Positions 7,060 to 9,212 of a DNA stretch of 9,212 bases are shown here, piece after piece (the first letter of the stretch is position 1; every line of letters starts with the position of its first letter). The DNA is taken from assembly GCA_022822575.1 (NCBI GenBank), contig JAJEBJ010000438.1, positions 1 through 9,212 on the forward strand. Direction: 5' to 3'. The translations under genes and the position numbers were made by a program. The notes beneath the pieces were generated by a model. The model ran no database searches and was not told the DNA's origin. It saw nothing but the letters and a program-made list of their open reading frames with translations. Source of the stretch: Alphaproteobacteria bacterium (GTDB lineage: Bacteria; Pseudomonadota; Alphaproteobacteria; SP197).

Positions 7060-7066
7060 CCTCCTA
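7060..7066 (-). promoter_or_regulatory. Ribosome binding site of higA, overlapping the higB stop
   Basis: TAGGAGG on the minus strand contains the TAG stop of higB and a near-consensus Shine-Dalgarno five bases before the higA ATG. The arrangement favours efficient antitoxin translation, as expected where antitoxin must exceed toxin, and it fixes the higA start. Confidence 0.7.
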
Positions 7067-7351
7067 GTGATAGTTCTCGTAGTTCAGATCCACAATCTCG
7101 TCCTCATCCAGGTCGACCCGGAATGTGATCCGCCAGTTCTTCGTAACCGACAGGCTCCATACGTCCTTGCAATCGCCTGAGAGCCGATGCGCCTTCCAAG
7201 TGGGAACCGTCAACAGTTCAGCCTCTCGCTCCATGTCCTGGAGAGAGGACAAGATCCGCCGGAGCTTCGGCACAACGGCAGGCTGGAGTCCCGCAGTGTT
7301 GTCATCCTCCATAAGCCGGCGAAGCCCCTTGTGACGCACACTGCGAATCAT
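7064..7351 (-). CDS. higB: HigB-family toxin (RelE/ParE superfamily mRNA interferase)
   Basis: The toxin of the pair, a small basic RelE-fold protein that in characterised members cleaves mRNA in the ribosomal A site. The protein is 95 aa, starting MIRSVRHKGLRRLMED, the usual family beginning. A second ATG directly upstream at 7354 would add one residue. Conserved features are WKAHRLSGDCKDVWSLSV, with a histidine at about 55, then NWRITFRV and the C-terminal VDLNYENYH, whose final tyrosine and histidine match the active-site end of the family. No truncation or frameshift is seen, so it is probably functional. It lies upstream of higA on the minus strand and diverges from a decayed ATPase gene. 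No good ribosome site precedes the ATG, which would keep toxin synthesis low relative to the antitoxin. Confidence 0.92.
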   Translation of the reverse strand: MIRSVRHKGLRRLMEDDNTAGLQPAVVPKLRRILSSLQDMEREAELLTVPTWKAHRLSGDCKDVWSLSVTKNWRITFRVDLDEDEIVDLNYENYH

Positions 7352-7363
7352 CATGACAGAGTT

Positions 7364-7403
7364 TATCGAGATACCATGTTAGGCGTCGAGCGACACTTTA
7401 CAA
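7364..7403 (-). promoter_or_regulatory. Candidate higBA promoter with two palindromic operator-like sites
   Basis: On the minus strand TTGTAA (7403-7398) and TAACAT (7381-7376) are separated by 16 bases, each matching four of six consensus positions. GTCGAGCGAC (7385-7394) sits in the spacer and TATCGAGATA (7364-7373) just downstream of the -10. Both are perfect inverted repeats of 4+2+4 bases, with centres 21 bases apart, about two helical turns. Such placement would suit autorepression by HigA or HigA-HigB, as known for hig operons. The two sites differ in sequence, so this remains a suggestion. Confidence 0.35.
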
Positions 7404-7421
7404 AACGTTGAGAAGCGAGCC

Positions 7422-7891
7422 TTGACACCTCTACAGTTCGTGTTCATCTCGGGATCGTTCCGTCTCCCGCGCCAGCACCCGAGGGGGACGTATCTGGCGG
7501 ACATTATGCTGCTGTCGTCTTTCTTGGCATCGACGCCGGAGCGCTTGGAGGTGACCGCCCTCTCTTCGGCCAATTCCTCGAAACCACCGTCTTCCAGGAA
7601 TCGAGAAGGCAGGCGAACTGGCATGACACCCCGGCCGGATTCTCTCATTTTCGCGACAAGGACAGTGAAAAGGTCGACATCGTGCCGAACACCTCTCGGG
7701 CGGCATCGCCGGAGTCGAAGTCAAGACTTCGGCAACAGTCAGGTCCGGCGACTTCCGGCGTCTCCCTAGGCTCAGGAACGCACTCAGCCAGCGTTTCACA
7801 CGGGATGTGGTGCTCTCCGACGGAGAAGCGGAGCTTCCTTTCGGTAAGCATCTCCACGCCCCCTGTCTCCCGCCCGTGGCAGGCGCCATGA
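7422..7891 (+). pseudogene. Remnant of a DUF4143-type AAA ATPase: C-terminal part only, three frameshifts
   Basis: No intact ORF exists, but three adjoining frames together read as the C-terminal domain of the bacterial ATP-binding (AAA_14/DUF4143) family. Frame A, to about 7550: RGTYLADIMLLSSFLASTPERLE, resembling the family's KxYLADTGLL...TPERL. Frame B, about 7550-7684: GDRPLFGQFLETTVFQESRRQ, then a short link and FSHFRDKDSEKVDIV, resembling DRTLFGxLLETFVFxELxRQ and HYRDKDGxEVDIV. Frame C, about 7687-7858: GGIAGVEVKTSATVRSGDFRRL, then RDVVLSDGEAELPFGKHLHA. A last shift in the C5 run at 7859-7863 restores PVSRPWQAP and a stop at 7889-7891; without it the frame C stop is at 7945-7947. The ATPase domain with Walker motifs is absent, so roughly the first half or more is lost. 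The left limit is uncertain and could reach about 7398. The function of these ATPases is poorly known. Loss of function is near certain unless the shifts are sequencing errors. Confidence 0.8.
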
Positions 7892-7985
7892 CCGGCGAAT
7901 TGCTCTGGAGCAGTGATCCGCGCGAACGCGATTGGACCTGTGGATGACGGATGGCCTGATGTGGTGTAGGTAAGTGTTTTCAATC

Positions 7986-8951
7986 ATGCCGCGCGACGTC
8001 ACGCCCTCGAGGTTTTCCCACCGCCACCTGCTTGGCATCGAGGATCTGTCGCCGGACGATATCAACATTCTTCTGGACTTGGCCGACTCCTACGTGGCCC
8101 TCAATCGCCGCGCCGAAAAGAAGCGTGATCTGCTGCGCGGCCGCACCCAGATCAACATGTTCTTCGAGAGCTCGACCCGCACCCGGACGTCGTTCGAACT
8201 CGCAGGCAAACGCCTTGGCGCCGATGTCATCAACATGGCTCCCTCGACCAGTGCCATCAAGAAGGGCGAAACCCTGGTCGACACGGCGGCGACGCTCAAC
8301 GCCATGCATCCCGACCTGCTCATCGTGCGGCATCCCGACAGCGGCGCGGTCAAGCTCCTTGCCCGTTCCGTCAGGGCCGCCGTGATCAACGCCGGCGACG
8401 GCAGCCACGAGCACCCGACCCAGGCCCTGCTCGACGCGCTCACCATCCGCCGCCGTCTCGGGCGTCTCAACGGCCTGACAGTCACCATCTGCGGCGACAT
8501 CGCCCACAGCCGGGTGGCCCGTTCCAACATGCTCCTCCTCAACACCATGGGCGCCAGGGTGCGTCTCGTCGCCCCTCCGACCCTGCTGCCGCCGAGGGTC
8601 GACCGCTATGGCGTCGAGGTTCATCACGACATGACGGAGGGTCTGAAGGACGCCGACATCGTCATGATGTTGCGGTTGCAGACGGAGCGGATGCAGGGAA
8701 GCTTCGTGCCTTCCCAGCGCGAGTACTTCCAATTCTTCGGGCTGACCTACGAGAAGATCGCCCACGCCAGACCCGATGCACTCATCATGCATCCGGGTCC
8801 GATGAACCGGGGTATCGAGATCGACAGCGAGGTGGCCGACGACATCAACCGCAGCGTCATCCTCGATCAGGTCGAGATGGGCGTCGCCGTGCGCCAGGCC
8901 TGTCTCGAACTCCTCACCGGCAATCTCGACCACCCGGAGCACAACCAGTGA
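7986..8951 (+). CDS. pyrB: Aspartate carbamoyltransferase catalytic subunit
   Basis: Joins carbamoyl phosphate and aspartate to give carbamoyl aspartate, the committed step of pyrimidine synthesis in the cytosol. From ATG 7986 the protein has 321 aa. The carbamoyl-phosphate loop FFESSTRTRTSFELA contains S63-T-R-T-R67. The second-domain hinge and ligand motifs follow: GDGSHEHPTQALLDALTI, ICGDIAHSRVARSN, MMLRLQTERM (aspartate site) and MHPGPMNRGIEI. A GTG at 7974 would add four residues; the ATG is preferred because homologues begin a few residues before the FSHRHLLGIEDLS segment. Neither has a strong ribosome site. No obvious promoter is seen in 7892-7985, although TTGGAC at 7932-7937 is a weak -35-like match. 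The stop overlaps the following dihydroorotase-like gene as GTGA, so the two are coupled and their products may form a complex. Confidence 0.97.
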   Translation: MPRDVTPSRFSHRHLLGIEDLSPDDINILLDLADSYVALNRRAEKKRDLLRGRTQINMFFESSTRTRTSFELAGKRLGADVINMAPSTSAIKKGETLVDTAATLNAMHPDLLIVRHPDSGAVKLLARSVRAAVINAGDGSHEHPTQALLDALTIRRRLGRLNGLTVTICGDIAHSRVARSNMLLLNTMGARVRLVAPPTLLPPRVDRYGVEVHHDMTEGLKDADIVMMLRLQTERMQGSFVPSQREYFQFFGLTYEKIAHARPDALIMHPGPMNRGIEIDSEVADDINRSVILDQVEMGVAVRQACLELLTGNLDHPEHNQ

Positions 8952-9212
8952 CTCCTCGCCTTGCCGACATCTCGATCAAGAAACACAAGGCGGAACGGAC
9001 AGCCTATCTGGATCTGCGCCTGATCGACCCGGCAAGCCGGCGTGACGAGACCGGTGGGATCCTCACCGATGGCGAGACCATCGTCGATCTTGGCCCAGGG
9101 GTGACACGCGAAAACATTCCTGCGGGAACCGCGGTGATCGACGCCCGGGGACTGATCGCTGCACCCGGCCTCGTCGATCTCAGGGCACACCTGAGAGAAC
9201 CCGGATTCGAAC
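8948..9212 (+). CDS. pyrC: Class I dihydroorotase-like protein, 3' end cut off
   Basis: The amidohydrolase-family partner of PyrB, nominally cyclising carbamoyl aspartate to dihydroorotate. Only the first 88 residues are in the window. The GTG at 8948 overlaps the pyrB stop as GTGA. The N-terminal beta domain reads TAYLDLRLIDPASRRDETGG and DGETIVDLGPGV, followed by ARGLIAAPGLVDLRAHLREPGFE, the beginning of the catalytic barrel. The family's first metal motif is normally D-x-H-x-H-x-REPG; here it is D77-L-R79-A-H81-L-REPG, so arginine replaces the first metal-ligand histidine. Loss of such ligands is known in the non-catalytic PyrC' proteins that support ATCase assembly in pseudomonads. The gene may therefore encode a pseudo-dihydroorotase, but the remaining ligands lie off the right edge and the symbol is provisional. 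Confidence 0.9.
   Translation, partial: MTPRLADISIKKHKAERTAYLDLRLIDPASRRDETGGILTDGETIVDLGPGVTRENIPAGTAVIDARGLIAAPGLVDLRAHLREPGFE

Noticed and set aside
7431..7983. Two minus-strand open frames (152 and 112 aa) upstream of pyrB
   Set aside because: The plus strand in the same region carries the recognisable, frameshifted DUF4143 pieces; the minus frames are Arg/Cys-rich shadows.
7980..8942. 320-aa minus-strand open frame opposite pyrB
   Set aside because: It mirrors pyrB almost exactly and is made of low-information residues. PyrB carries all expected motifs on the other strand.
1..9212. tRNA or rRNA genes, CRISPR array, transposase or integrase
   Set aside because: I looked for a cloverleaf with a TTCGAATC-like arm, regularly spaced repeats and DDE or tyrosine-recombinase motifs and saw none.

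Overview
The window is GC-rich bacterial chromosome and most likely comes from an alphaproteobacterium, perhaps of the Rhodospirillales. The reasons are the gene neighbourhood (gatCAB, ruvX, pyrB and pyrC side by side), the GTG/TTG starts and stop-start overlaps, and the wording of the proteins. The assignment rests on family knowledge, not on a search.

Layout. (1) 3-824, plus strand: the 3' part of a UDP-glucuronate 4-epimerase-like sugar-nucleotide epimerase whose Rossmann glycine motif lies off the left edge. (2) 5837-834, minus strand: a tightly packed six-gene run, gatC-gatA-gatB-GST (YfcG type)-YbaK-like deacylase-alpha carbonic anhydrase. The first five are joined by 1- or 4-base stop/start overlaps, and the sixth starts within a few bases of the fifth gene's stop. 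It converges on the epimerase with 9 bases between the stop codons. (3) 5838-5893: a short divergent gap, followed by ruvX/yqgF on the plus strand. (4) 6431-7985: a gene-poor accessory interval. It holds a stretch with no convincing gene, an 8-bp inverted repeat, a higB-higA type II toxin-antitoxin pair on the minus strand with a candidate promoter and two small palindromes, and a decayed remnant of a DUF4143-type ATPase on the plus strand, split over three frames. (5) 7986-9212, plus strand: pyrB (aspartate carbamoyltransferase) and the first 88 codons of a dihydroorotase-like pyrC, overlapping by 4 bases.

How the parts work together. GatCAB amidates misacylated Glu-tRNA(Gln) and/or Asp-tRNA(Asn). 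The YbaK-like protein is probably another tRNA quality-control enzyme (hydrolysis of misacylated tRNA), so the operon has a translation-fidelity core to which a thiol/disulfide GST and a carbonic anhydrase are attached. PyrB and PyrC belong to de novo pyrimidine synthesis; carbamoyl phosphate, the PyrB substrate, derives from bicarbonate. The toxin-antitoxin pair and the ATPase remnant look like later insertions between conserved housekeeping genes.

I found no convincing wholly new system. The points most worth a second look are the frameshifted DUF4143 remnant, the alpha carbonic anhydrase with no export signal, the loss of a metal-ligand histidine in the dihydroorotase, and the operon composition.
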